Shown here: positions 33,720 to 47,000 of the stretch, piece after piece
How positions within the stretch are numbered: position 1 is the stretch's first letter
Layout of the letters: each line of letters begins with the position of its first letter
Assembly: GCF_963678635.1 (NCBI RefSeq)
Contig: NC_087069.1
Span: 36,685,959 to 36,749,958, forward strand
Direction of reading: 5' to 3'
Length of the DNA: 64,000 bases
Origin: Symsagittifera roscoffensis
Lineage: Eukaryota > Xenacoelomorpha > Acoela > Convolutidae
Translations under genes and position numbers: made by a program
Notes under the pieces: model-generated
What the model was told of the DNA's origin: nothing
Database searches by the model: none
Seen by the model: the letters and a program-made list of their open reading frames with translations, nothing else

Positions 33720-35360
33720 CTAGCGTCTAAACACAGCTCTACATGCCTTTAACCGTGTCTGCCAAAGCCAGTTTTTGTGTGGTCCTTTCAACATCGGGTC
33801 GACAAAATCATTACTGTTTTTGGCTATCGGCCAGAACGCGCATATTAATTTATTTACATGCAAAATAGTTACATCCTAAAAACATGGCTATTACTTATTT
33901 ATTATATTACTATTGTTTTTGTTCAGTAGTTGAAAATCATCATATCCATCGGAGATGGATCAACCCTTTCCCTCAACTCCTAGCTTCTCATTATCTGAAA
34001 ACGAATTTGGATGTTATTAATTCAATTCAGGACTTAACCGGAAGGTAAAAGTTGTAAGAATGGAGTTTCAGCTAGCGAAAATCGTCGTTCTGGTTTTCGC
34101 TCATTTTTGGTTACTGCGAAATGTCAAGTTCGTGACGTCTTTATCTCAGAACGAATTTTATTTTGTCTTTTCTTTGACAAATTGTACGATTTGCGGATTC
34201 GTCAAATTGTACGATTAGCACAGTTAATCTATTAAAACTGCCAATCTTCCCATTCGAATGTCCCAATAAAAAATTCGATGTTGCCATGCGTTTTCGCGCC
34301 ATTCTGGTCGAATGTCAGTTTTAAGCGAACCGTTGGGTTTTATTCATAAATCCTCTGTTATTATTATTTTTTTGCATTTTTGTTATATGCTTTTAAATCA
34401 ACCAGCGCAAAAATAAATGCTACTCTTTCAAATTGATTTTAGTTATCTGTCTAAAGAGCAACACAACAATTTTAAAAGATACGAGAAATTCATAACCAAC
34501 AGAACAGTTACTTTTTTTTATTGCAGTGCTTGGTTTTCGGTATTTTCTTGCATTAAATGCTCAAAGAATACACCCATAGGCTTCCGGCAAACTGTCAAAT
34601 GTTAAGAAAGTGTTGTTTACGCAAGCAAAGCTATAACTCATACACTATAACTCTCTTTTTTTACAACCTAAGTCGCAAATTTTGTTGCAAAGCAAATATT
34701 ATTGCGACAAAATGTGTTCATTTTGATCAATAACCAGCTATTAAGTACAGCCAATGCTAAGGATATTAACACAGACTATAATTTTACAAATATTATTAGT
34801 AGCAAAAAGTTCGGACCGACAGAATTAAATAAAATGAGCAATCAGTTCTTTTTGGACGCTTTTTTGCATGCAAAATCTGAAGCCGAACAACCTTGATTTT
34901 TTTCAGACCAAATTCCAAATGCGAGATTGTCGATTATCCGATGATTATGCTAGCCTAACTTTTAAATAATGCGATGAACATCCAGATTTTACTATAGAAC
35001 AGTTATCAAAATTAGATAAAAATAGAAATTAGAGTTATTTTCAACAGCAAAAAAAAACAGATTAGGCCGCGGAAAAAAAACTAAAGGGAAAAATTGGAAA
35101 CTAATCGCAGAAAACATTAGCCACCCTGAGCAATAACTTTCTTGTTTCAAGGTTTTTTATTCGACGCTTCGGATGCAAGTGGCCGCCGATGTTATAGGTT
35201 TTGAGCGAAACTATGCTTTATGAACTTTCGACGTTATGTTTATTTCAGTTTTAATTTCCGATGGTTTCTAGACAGTTGCTCTTTCAGATGCTCTTTCTAG
35301 ACAGATAATGTCTGTCCGAACTTTATGCAACTCTCTATAGCACTTTAGCTTCAATGTATC
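33720..35360. other. No recognisable gene
   Basis: AT-rich sequence with short open frames that lack motifs. Some of it may be the 3' remainder of the LINE. Confidence 0.5.
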
Positions 35361-35362
35361 AT

Positions 35363-35431
35363 GGATCTGTAGCGTAGAGGTAGGGAAGAAGATCCGCAAC
35401 AAAATAAGAGGGTTCGAACCTGGGCAGGTTC
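35363..35431 (+). repeat. tRNA-like sequence (possible SINE head or tRNA pseudogene)
   Basis: GGATCTG at the start can pair with CAGGTTC at the end, with G-U pairs, like an acceptor stem. Box A-like TAGCGTAGAGG (35370) and box B-like GGTTCGAACCT (35411) are correctly ordered and about 40 bp apart. The T stem does not pair properly and no good anticodon arm forms, so it is not a functional tRNA gene. A T-run followed by an A-run lies near 35500-35520. Confidence 0.4.
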
Positions 35432-36189
35432 GGATATTTTTAACTAACTTTCCGGTATTCTAGTTTAAATGTGTTCGCTCTATAAATTGAGGAATGTTTG
35501 TTATTTTTTTAAAAAAAAATTGATTTGTGATGCTAATGTGTCATAATTGGCTTGCGTCACTTAGCAATTATGTAGACTCAAGGTTTTACTAATTCTGTTA
35601 TTCCCATTAGCGTTATCGGTCATATTTTTGCTTGTGTATGCGAAGTGCAACTTCGCCTCTATGTTAAAAACAAAATCTCGGACGTTTTTGCAACTAAGTG
35701 CATCCTCAAGGTTATAATAATAAACTAATTCAAATGACACATCGTTCAATGATCTATAGAATTTTACAAACAATTTTGGTTCTCATCCACATAGTGAGAA
35801 ATAGCCACTCACAGTTGACCTCTAAAATTTATTTAAAAGAACCCAATGACCTCAATTCTTTTTATGTGATGTGTTTTTGCTTTGTTATTGTTTCGAATTA
35901 CACATGCGCATTTTCGATTTAGAAAACCAAAATTTTTCTGCAATCGAGTTTGCAGTGTTAACTCGTCGCGCGTATTTCCGCACTACTTTTCGTCTCCTTT
36001 TCAGTTTTCCCCTCCTCAAACAAGCGTCAATTTTACTGTGTAACGAACGAGGGGTTGTACAAGGTAAATAGGTTTGTCATCACCTTTTTGGTATTGTTGA
36101 TTTATACATTAACCACCTCGCAGAATGATTTTTAAAATTCGATTGTCTCATTTCAGAAAATCATTTTGCAAAAAACGGGATTTTTAGGA

Positions 36190-37260
36190 AAAAAACTACA
36201 GGAGTTTAGGCATGCTGAAACAACTTTTTGAGGAGGTCAAAACCATAATGTGCATGCAGCTTGTCAAGAACTTTGAAGTTAGTTTCCAGCTCAGCTATTT
36301 TGGGTAGCCGAAGACTACAAGTTTAGCATTTGATTTGAGTTTTGTTTTTGGCTATACTTTTTGAAATTGACCCAATATTGGAGTGTACTGATTACTTGTA
36401 GTCGGTCGGTAACTAGCTTTGCTTTGTGTGCTTAGGCTCAAGCCGTAAATGTTTTTCGATTTCAGTATGGTTTTAAGGACTCAACACTATCTCATAGTCG
36501 TCGGCTAGAATAAGGTTTTTGAAATACGAAACGTTTTGTTTTGGTTTCAAGCTTTTTTCACATCCGTCTGTATTCTTTCAGGGGTTAAATCTGTATTTCA
36601 GGGGTATTTCTTTCTGTAAACAGGGGTTAAATCTTGTGGTTACTTTGTTGTGTTCCGACCTCTGACATGATGAAATTTCCATGCAAAAGTAACTCTGTTT
36701 ACTGTAAGCGCAATGGTATTTGTGCTGCACCAGGTGATTCGAATAAAACTTGATTCAACATACTTTCCCCATTAAGCTAGTTAAATGCTTTCCGTAAATC
36801 CAGTGTTAATACAACAGAACTTCGGGTTGTCATTACGTTCTATTAAGTTTCTAAAGGAGTGTGCAGCAATTTCAACGCCTCGTTTAGTTCTCCATCCCAC
36901 CTGACAACTCCCAGAAAAATTCTCGCTCGGAGAGAGTTTTGTCTCCTGTGCATTTGAGGCGATGTTTCTGAGCGTGTTGCCGATAGAATTTATAAGAGCG
37001 CTCAGTTTTGCTCTTAGAAAGAAAGGAAAGGTCTTAGTAGTTTGGTTTTTTTCCTTCTCCAATGAGGTTTAGGAGCTTAGTTAGTGATTTCAAAAATCAG
37101 CCCCGCATGTCCATTTGATTAAATACTAAGGTCTTTAAAAGTTTAACAACTTTGTCCGGACCGGTGCTCGAACCATTTTGAAAAGACATGATAGCTTTGT
37201 ATACCTCGAACTCAGTTTTAAAAAAGTTTTTATTCGGGTTTGGGGCATTTATTTTGGCTT
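36190..37260 (-). pseudogene. 'DAH..LLK' retroelement reverse transcriptase remnant, minus strand
   Basis: Reading down the minus strand: FKTEFEVYKAIMSFQNGSST then GPDKVVKLLKTLV (the SF.nGs.gGPDgl block); LTKLLNLIGEGKKP; a degraded stretch; SGGMENXTRR then GVEIAAHSFRNLIERNDNPK then FCCINTGFTESI (block G.rGGaEaavHa.R); and near 36220-36310 KIAELETNF..LDKLHAHYGF then DLLKK. Motif order is right, but YxDD is deleted and stops are present. It belongs to the family seen at 18.7, 20.9, 22.9 and 53.4 kb. Confidence 0.6.
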
Positions 37261-37559
37261 TTTTGGGTTCTTAACTGACAATTTTTTATAGCCAGGTGTC
37301 GAAATCGGTGCTATCTTGTCCATAAAAGCGGCAATCTTTATTCATCTGTTAATGTTTTATCATCGAGCTTTCTGCTTATCAGCTTCCTTCTCTGTCGGGG
37401 GTGGGCTTGAAGCTCAGGGTAGGTGTATAAGGAAAATGTTTTTTTTTACAGAGCTCATAGCTGTCGCTTGTTTACGACTAGTTTTTCAAGTTGTCCCAGA
37501 AAAAAGACAAGAAAAACGTAAATAAACCAGTCAATTAGTAAACTTTTCTACCAATTTTT

Positions 37560-37978
37560 CATTTGTTTTCTTCGAAAGACTTTCCGTCAAGGGAACAGGC
37601 GAGTCCTTAAGTACAATCTTGAGTACTCGGAACATTTGAAATGGCTCTATTTATCTGGCTTTATACAGGTGTCTGTATTTACGAAATGGCTGTTTTTGCG
37701 TAATCTATTTACGTAATTAACATTAACATACTCCTTACGGTTGATTGAGATCATTGTGGTTGTAGGCAAACTTTACTATTCATTTGAAACATTCATACCA
37801 CTAACATACTCAGTTACATAACGTCATGTTTATTTTAAAAAACTTGATCTATACAGTTTTTGCTTGCGTCAACGTACGAGTTGAATGAGTCGTTGCGTGA
37901 CATCATATTGGTTTCAGACACATTTTGACGTGAGTGTCAGTTTAAAAAGTATAGATAAAATCGACCACAGGCTTTAAG
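37560..37978 (+). promoter_or_regulatory. 5' flank of the scramblase gene
   Basis: I see no upstream coding exon. There are CRE-like words (GTGACATCAT near 37898, TTGACGTGAG near 37925). There are also two good acceptor-like sites just before the ATG (TTGGTTTCAG near 37916, CGACCACAG near 37970) that could mark a 5'-UTR splice or a trans-splice site. Promoter function is inferred from position only. Confidence 0.3.
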
Positions 37979-38051
37979 ATGCAGGCGCAAAACAACCAGT
38001 ACAACTCAGAATGGATGAGCAAACCCCAAGGGATACCAGGATGTCCACCAG
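37979..38051 (+). CDS. PLSCR: Scramblase exon 1
   Basis: This exon starts with ATG in the context TTTAAGATGC and encodes MQAQNNQYNSEWMSKPQGIP then GCPPG. The donor is GTAGGC and the exon ends in phase 1. The short polar N-terminus has no PPxY repeats. Confidence 0.85.
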
Positions 38052-41000
38052 GTAGGCATCGATAATTTTTCAAAGCGAATGATAGATAGCATCCTTATTC
38101 ATGTAGCCCTTTGGAACGCAATATTTTTCATGGCTCTACAGTCACGTTTTCCGGCTATTAGCAAAAAAAATTACTATGAGCTTGAAATTTTAGTGGTTTT
38201 TAAAAGGGGAAAAAAATTCAGTTATTTTCTACATGCATGGATGTTGGCCTCTGTTCGCTCGTTATAGCTGCAGAAATTATATTTTTCTGCAAATCGTGCA
38301 ATATAACGTTAATTTTTTTCGAAATTTGAATTCGCAACTGAGTAAAATGCCTATTCTTTGAATTTCAAAACTTTAACGTGATATTTTTTTTCCAAATTTT
38401 GAAGCTTGGATGTTTTTTTTTAAATAATAATTTAAGTTCGTCTCCTTGAATTGTTTGACCCGTTTCAACTGTCTTTGATGAGGATTATAATATTCTCATT
38501 GAACCTGTTTTTAATAAAATTAGCTAGAAAAGCGACAGATTCTAATTCTTCGCGTACGTTTATATGTGGTGCCATTCATTGTTCTGTAGGTCTGGAATAT
38601 CTGACCCAGATTGACCAGGTGTTGATTAGACAGAAGAAGGACTGCATGGAGATATTCACAGGGTGGGAGGAGAGAAACAGATACGAGATCTACAACTCAC
38701 TCAATCAGCAGGTACACTTGAGTATAAAGAGCTGTACCCCTAATAAACTCTGACGGATGGTCGAGGGGGAACCCCTTGTGGAAAAACCACTAAGTTCTTA
38801 ATAATATTAATAATAATCATAATATTAATGAGCCTGGTAACGAGTGTCAACGCGTTTTGCAAGAAGAGTGAGGTTAACTGAATGAAAAAAAACTTTGACA
38901 TTTTAGTAACACGCTTATACGAAGTGATAAACAAGCAAAAGATAGTGTAGCTCCAAAGAAAAATAAAACAAACGAGCGAAACAAAATAAAGGAATGGGTG
39001 AATAATACTGTAAAAAAACATAGCAACCAGAAAAGACACAACTGCGAGAAATAAAGATAACGCAGTAGTGAAAAGGATTAAAATAGAACATTAAAAGTTA
39101 CCTTAACAGATTAAAAGTTACCTTAACAAAAAAAAATTGCATGTAGTTCTTAAACAGGGGCACAACAACGGTTCGCCGTGATGAGCTGTACAGCTCTTGT
39201 GTTGGTCCTTTCCCCCGTGGATAAATGGTCTTAATTAAATACCGGACTCCTTGAATGGCTTCTCATCTGAATGTAGGTCCATCTCTCGCTAAACATATGA
39301 AATAATATGAAACTCAATATATTTTTGTACTAAAACAAACTGATAGTCAAGAAATATTGGACCAAATTAAAAGTTAAGCAAACAAATTGTCTTATGATAA
39401 TACCGAATTAAGTAATTTTATTCTGATATTTATAAACCCAGCGTTATGCGAATACTAAGCAGCTTCATTCAATCGATGTTCTTTAGATCATTATTTTCTT
39501 GATGCACTAAAAATAGCGAAAGTTGTACTGATACATAAAAGGGAAGTTAAAACTGTAGAAAACAGCCACTTCCTAGTATCAATATCAAAGGTCATGAGCT
39601 AGAATATAAGGAAGAATCAGTTCCTTGGTGTGGTGTTAGATGAAAAGCTTAATTATAAGCAGCAGATCAACTAAATAAAAAAACTCAATGCTCACAGTCG
39701 AAATTTATCACTACAGAATGTTTTTCAATAAAAAAGTTAAATTTTATAAAGCATATGTAGAACCGTCATTGTAATATGGAGTTCTATTATACAGGTTAGC
39801 AAATAAAATGGAATTGAAAAATATATAAAATTCTCCAAATCGCATTCTTTTTAACTTTAAAAGAACGGATAGTTTGAGAAACATTAAAAGAGATCACAAA
39901 TTTTACTCAAGCAAGGATCTTGGTGTCTATCAATTGACTAAAACATCAACTAAAGTAACAAGAAATGAACATTCCTGCTCCGCTATAAACAATTTAATAA
40001 CAAATGAAACAATAGAGCAATGTCTCAACTCAAACCAAAAAAAAACGAAACGAAGGCTCACGAACATTTAAAAAAAATGACATCAAATAAATTAAGAGCC
40101 ACTAGTCCAAGAATATGAAACTTATCCAATTTTTATCAAGTTTGATAGTTTTATAGATAAAGCAATGCAACTAAAGGAAAAAGAATTGACAAAATTAGTT
40201 CATCAATTTCGAGATTTGTACATACTAGACAACAAGATCTTAAGTAAGTTCTTCTGGTGAAAGTTGAAAACACTAGATTCAAATAATGCCGCACCTAAAA
40301 AGGTTTTTGAACCGTTTTTTTTCTGTTTTTTTTTTGCAGTAAATACCTGCGGTTACACAGAAAAAATCTAATTTACTATACTTTTGAGGCGTGCTTGACA
40401 GGCTCGCTGCCTTTTGACGTCCTCCGAAGTGTACTAACTGTAAATTACTTTGAAATGAATTTATTATTTTTTATTAAAAATCGGCGTGGGGAAAGTAGTT
40501 GGAAGGGAAATGTTTAGGGTTCTCGACTCATTAATTACATATAGCGAATTAGCTGTTGTTAAAAATAGTTCGAATGAGGCTGATTACCTTTTATGATCAT
40601 TTATGGAGAATGGAAAAAGTAAATGTATACAAAACACATTGGAAAGAGCAATCAAATATTTGACCATTTTTTGCATGTACTTTTGAAATAGGCAGTCTCA
40701 AAATAATGAAATAAAATATACCAGGCAGATCTTTTTTGCTTTCGTAATATCTTTACTGTTAATGTATCAGAATTGTATTCCAGTCATACATGATTGTTGT
40801 GAATAATGATTGTGTTAAGTGCTAAGTATGCAATTAATCTGCACTCTTGCTTTGTGTTGTAGTTCTTCTTCGCTCAGGAGGAGTCGACCTGCTTGATGAG
40901 GCAGTGCTGTGGTCCCAACAGGGGATTCATCCTCCACATTACTGACAACTACGGACAGGAGGTCATGCGATTCAGGTAGCAACAAACACTCATGTACACA

Positions 41001-44000
41001 AATCCATTCAATACCTTTATTACAATACGGAATTCAATAAATCGATCATTTTGGACGGCAGGGTGCATACTTGGGCACAGAAAGGAACACATGCATCACT
41101 GATTGCATTACCTCAGTGATAAATTAATTTAAAAAAACGGTAAAGTTTACTAAAAACACTCAGGAACAATCTCGGGATGCTGCAAAGAAACACTACGCAT
41201 TTTTATAAGGCCATTGGGCGTAGTGTTTTGAATTATGCAGTCCCTGTCTAGAAACCCTAAATAAGTGAGAATCTGTAGAAATATCTACAAACTGGACAAA
41301 ACACAGCGCTTAGTTTTGTAACTAGCCGCACAAAACTGACGCCAATTGAACACCTTCTTTGTGAGTATTGCCGGTGAATGAGTAGTAGGGAATGGTTACT
41401 AGACATTCGATCCCTTTGTCATCAACCATAACAGTTGACCACCTCAACCAAACAAACCAATGTTTATCAAAAGACTTATCAAATCAGTACTTGCGGAATA
41501 AGAGTATGGCAGCGTCAAAAAATTATTGAAAAGGGTTACTTAGTTTGAGATCACTACAAAGTCGCAATAAAATCAGTTCACTTTGATGAGGTAGTCAACT
41601 ACTTTACCAGTAAACATCTTTTGAAACTCCAGAAATAGCTTGCGAAGGAAACAGCCGTCAGAAAACTTACGCGCACAACTAAGTAACACCTGTCGATTTT
41701 GGATTGTAATATCGGAAACAAATGCCCAAACTCTAATGCTATTACATTTGACATACGCCACTCTCAAATTGTCCATTGAAGCCGATCACTTTTAAGGTTG
41801 AAGACCTGTGGGACAACCCCTTTAAAGTCGAAAAATGGCTCATTTACAAACAGCGAGGTGCACATTCGAGTTTTTCCCGTTATTCAGCACTAAAAAAACT
41901 GCCCGTTGAAACCGGGCACGGGAGTTTAGCTTGTTCTTACGTAACAAAAACTGCCCCTATAACGGATTATTTTCTGCTCTAAAATGAAATTAGTCCTAAG
42001 TCATCGACATTGACTTAAATGTTGTCTCGTCTGCTAAATACAACGGTAGAAGACTTGATAAAAGCTTTAACAGCATGTTTTTGCATCGATATAGCAATCC
42101 CCCTTTAAGAAAGGGAAAGAAATTTTTAAGTAGATATTTCGAACACTCAGAATGCAGGAAAACTAAAACTCCAAAAAATTAAAAAAATTGCAAGAGCTCA
42201 TACATTTAGAGCAAAAATACTGCTTTGTTTGGAAGGCAATAAGTACTTTTTCTTGTAAGAGGTGTGGAATTTGATTAGTAGGTACCAAATGAGGGGGAAT
42301 ATTCAGTCCTATTTTGTCAAAGTAATGTGTTTCTTTTTAAAGCAAGTCTACATCCGAGCGAATGTATCCCTTGTGAAGTTAAATTTTGTTTCAACAAATG
42401 AGATCAAAATTGACGTAATCTCAAAGTTAGGCGTTTCGTTTTCCTTGAAATTTGATGGGCAGCCTGAACAAATTTACAAAACTTCTGAATTTTACAGTTT
42501 AAACTTTATTTCGATCGAAATTCTGATGCTGCTTTGACAGGTCGTTTATCACTTGGAAATTGTTTTTAATAAGGCTACAACAGAGTTCGGCGCAATGATA
42601 TTTCCTTGTCTGAAAAATCCAGTAAACCTGTTTTTTGTACTCGTTGCCGAAAAATCTTGGTGGCGTTCGGGAGTATTGGAAAAGCGTTAACCACTAATGA
42701 GTTTCATTTATTTCAAAAACTCCAGAATTTTATTCTGGGACTCTGGTGTCTAAAAAGAACTCATTTTCTGTTGGATGTCGAATGTACAGCTTGATTAGAA
42801 TCTAATTTAGAAACTTTATTTAAATTTCTGGGTATTTCCGTGTTTTGAGACATCCCGTTATCTCAGAATAATAAAAGTAAGAGAACAGAGTGGGCGCAGC
42901 AATTCACGAGTGTGGGGGACAGTAAATTTTATTACCTGGCTAGAGGCACGTAAACAGATAATGAGATTTTATAGTAATGTGTATTTTAGAGATCTTATAA
43001 TTAATTAAATAACCTCTTAGCTGGGCAAGTAAAAAGCATGACAGTCATTTTCAAAATTCTTAGAGTTAATTTTGTTGAGTCTTCGTCAGATGCTAAATGG
43101 CGAGATTTTATTTTACTCTTTGGGATATATTTTTTAAATACAGTGCTGATTTAAATTATCCGAACAAAACGAACATAACTTGAATTTTCAAACGCGTTGT
43201 TCTCAAGTTGGGTTAAGATTAGACAAAAAATGAAGAGAACAAAAGTTGCTTAGAATTTCATCAGAATTAATATGGTGCAACTTTTTCTCCGAAATTCTCA
43301 ACCAAATTTTTACCCCAAAAATGGGTCATTTTGGCTTTTTTCAATTGATCAAAAGTTACGCTGAAACTACTCTGTTAATTGATTAGAAAATTATGTCAGA
43401 AGAAGCCTCTTACACAGCTTAACAAAATTTAAGTAGAGTTAAATCTCCAAAAATGTGCGCAAATTGTTCAAAATTAGTTTTTAAACAGAGATTCTGGGTC
43501 TTATACAGTAAAAATCACATTTATTGACTATCAAAAAAAAAATTTTCTCTTATACTGGTTTTTGGAGATTTAACCCTTCTTAAACTTTGTTGGGCTATGT
43601 AGGAGGCTTCTTCTGACATCAATTAACAAAGTAGTTTCAGCGTAATTTTTGATCAATTGAAAAAAGCCAAATAGACCCATTTTTGGGGTAAAAATTTGGT
43701 TGAGAATTTCGGAGAAAAAGTAACTTGCAAGTAACTATAATTTGCATTTTTTTGTCTCTGTTTAGGCGTGAGTTCAGATGCTGTGTAGGAGCTTCATGTT
43801 GTGCAGACTCGTGTAACTGTGCCTTTGAGGTGATGGTGGAGACACCCTCGGGAGAACCACTGGGCAAAGTAAGACAGGGACAGTATTGCTGTATTCCGGA
43901 GTACAAGATCATAGACGCTCAGGGAAACCAGATACTGCATGTACAAGGTACATCAATCGGCTTTTTTCATAATGTTAAATCGGTGCACAGATACCACTCG

Positions 44001-47000
44001 AAAACTACTCTGAAAGTCCTGGTTAGCTAAAAAAAATAATGCGTTCTGAGATATGACTAGATGCTGAGAAAAATGATGTAGTCGAGAAAAATTGTTTCAA
44101 TGAATTGATTGTAAAACAATCCTAAACAGCGAATCGGTATTTGTTTTGAATTATTTGTATTTTTTTATTCTTCCGAACAAGGTTGTTTTCAACTTTTTCT
44201 TTCGTACAAGGTTGTTTTTGGCTCTATTTTTCCTTCGAACAATATATTCTTATCTTTCTAAATAAAGTCATACCTGATATTCTTCTCGGCTTTTTAAGGG
44301 TAATGAACGCAGTGAAGACTCTTATATAGGTCTTGGTGATTTTTTTTCAGGAAAAAGTCTTAAAATACTCGAATGACTGCAAGTGCATTCATACATATCC
44401 AGGCATTTATGAATGCGTTTGAGTATATGTACAATTTTTGAGTTCATTTGAAATTCATCTGCTGAAAGTGACGTAAATAGCACTCTCCAAATACGAATGC
44501 GGAAATGGCGCAAAAAAAACTTGAACGATTTCTAGTTTTGAAAGTGGAATTTAATTTTCATGTTTCTCAAGCTGGGTTAATGTTATCAAAATACTGCCAA
44601 TCTTAAGTCGTTCTAGAAATTCAAAGAGCTGAAAGAGCATCTATTTTTTTCATTGAAATTCGAAAGTTGACGTTTGCTCAACATAGTCAGTGTTTTTTTT
44701 AAATGTTCACTTGCGTTCATTATTCTTTTTCAATCTTCGATTGGCTATGCTAATATGTCTAGACTTGACGTAGAGCTACTAAGGATTTTTTATATGTGCT
44801 AATCGAGGCGAAGTACCAAACATTTGATGGCTGGAGTAAGGTAGCATGCTCCCTCATTCTCTACACATGGCTGTTGAAAGATTGGAAAATGTATTGATAT
44901 TTTTTCTTCAGGAGAAATGCTCCATTAACTACAGAAGTGCATTCATTTAAATTAATGTATTGATGAATGCATATAGGTATGCATGCACTTTATTAGTTCA
45001 AATCAAATTCTTTTGCTAAATAGTAGTTAGATTGCGCTCTCTCATAACGAAAGCGGAAAAAGCGCTAAAAACATGAACGAACTCAAGTTTCGAAAATAGA
45101 TTTTATATATTTTATTAAGTGTTTTTGAAATTCGAAAAGTTTCAACCTGAAATGTTTTTTCTTCGAAAATTGAATATTGTGCAAACGTTTTAATTTTTTT
45201 TTCTTTTACTTCATTTAACCTTCTGTTGGGTATCTTCATAAATGCCAATCCTGTTATAGAACTTTGTGTCATCCTTCTTCTGAGTGTTAGGATTTTCTGA
45301 CCCAAGTGTTCGCAAACTAGTTATACTTTGACTGTCAAATATATCTAAATTTTAGGCTTTGGCTTAAATCATTTCATCGCACCACGCAAAAAAAAACAAA
45401 TGATACTTTAGTGGAAAAAAAACTTTTTGTAGTTTTTTAAGAAAATGTTCGGAACATTGTGCTAATTGCACAGCCGCCGGTTATCTTTGTTTGTTTTTGT
45501 TTCTGGTCCACCATACTCTAAAATTGATTCCATGGTACGAATTTGATCCCTTTGTCTCTTTTCTCGGTGTCGTCGGTTCATCTGATTTAAAAATCTACCA
45601 AGTAATAGTAGAACCATGAAATATCGGAAACTATAAGTTCTTTTTGTTCGATCAAAACAATGGAGAAAATCCGGTAGCCAAACATTTCGTTCCCGAATTC
45701 TATACCTGAAGAAAGCTGAAATCTTTTGTAAATTAAGTAAAATACATTACTGCTTATGTTTGTTATTCAAAGTAGCTTTTTTGCTCCATATTTCACTATT
45801 GAGCTTGAGCGAGCGTAGTCTTATAGTACAACTTCTTTTTTTCCACCTTAGTCGCAAATGTTTGTGCCGCTTTTGGGGAACTTCTATAATTTTTGATAGC
45901 ATGTGTTTTGATATTCGATTAGTAATAAGTAAACATAGTTGATCCTTTTTTGAATCATTAAATGAACCGAAAAAAAAGCAACAATACAAAAATAAAAACT
46001 CGATTTCCGAAATTTCCATCACAATACATCTCAAAAATTTTTTTAAATGCATAATTTATATATTTTGGCTTAATGCTTTGAAATTTTTTTCATGTCAAGT
46101 TAGTGCGGATGCCCAGTTTGTTATATTCTAAATTTTTACATTCAAAATAGTGTGTATTTGTATTTGGTGCCACTTTTGCTGCATGGCATCGACAATTTAT
46201 TAGCATAAAGTGCTGCCTTCTTTCTGGCTAGTGTTTGCAAGTCATCAAAGCTCATAGCACAGATGCGAAGACAGGGGGCTATAAATCTCCTGGTCGTAGG
46301 ATTGTTTCCGCCACAGCAAAAGTTGTATTATTCAAGGCGTAGTTTCATCTTTTTTCTTATTTCAGTTTATGTTGCTACCTTTTTTCTATCATTTTTCCTA
46401 GTGTTTGCGTGCGAAGCGCAGCATCGCGTTCGGGTTGATTGTTTTTATAATACATGACATAGTATAGAAGCTTGTTTTGAAATTATTGTAATTAACAGGA
46501 AATTTAATGTTAATGAATAGTTTTTATTTGCATTTGGTTCATATCTTTGAAGCTGGAAAAAATATTTCTCGTTTTTCAAGTTTCTTGAATAGAGTAACAC
46601 TTCGAAGATTGTCTGTTGGCTGTGTTTTTCTTGTTGACTTATTTAGATCGCTATATTAGTGAGACTATATTCCTTCTATATATATTCGCCGAAAGTCGCA
46701 AAAAATGTCACTATTTTATAGGCTAAGCAAGATCAAGAGGCAACTTCGCTGAGCCTAAAGGCTCTTCATACTTTGCATTGTAAATTTAACTGTAATTTTT
46801 TAAACTGAAAAAAATAAGAATATACAAAGCTGAGGGATGTGGAAAAGAGCCATTCAAACGAACTACTGGTTTTCAAGGATGGTTGGGTTGGTATAGTGAC
46901 TTGAGCGTGGTATTTTCTGTAAGATTTAGTCACTTCTGTGAGGTTTTCAGGCAACTTTTGAGCATGTCTGCATTCTATTTTTTTTTAAAATTTGTTAATT

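Noticed and set aside
35363-35431. Functional tRNA gene
   Set aside because: The T stem does not pair and no sound anticodon arm can be drawn.
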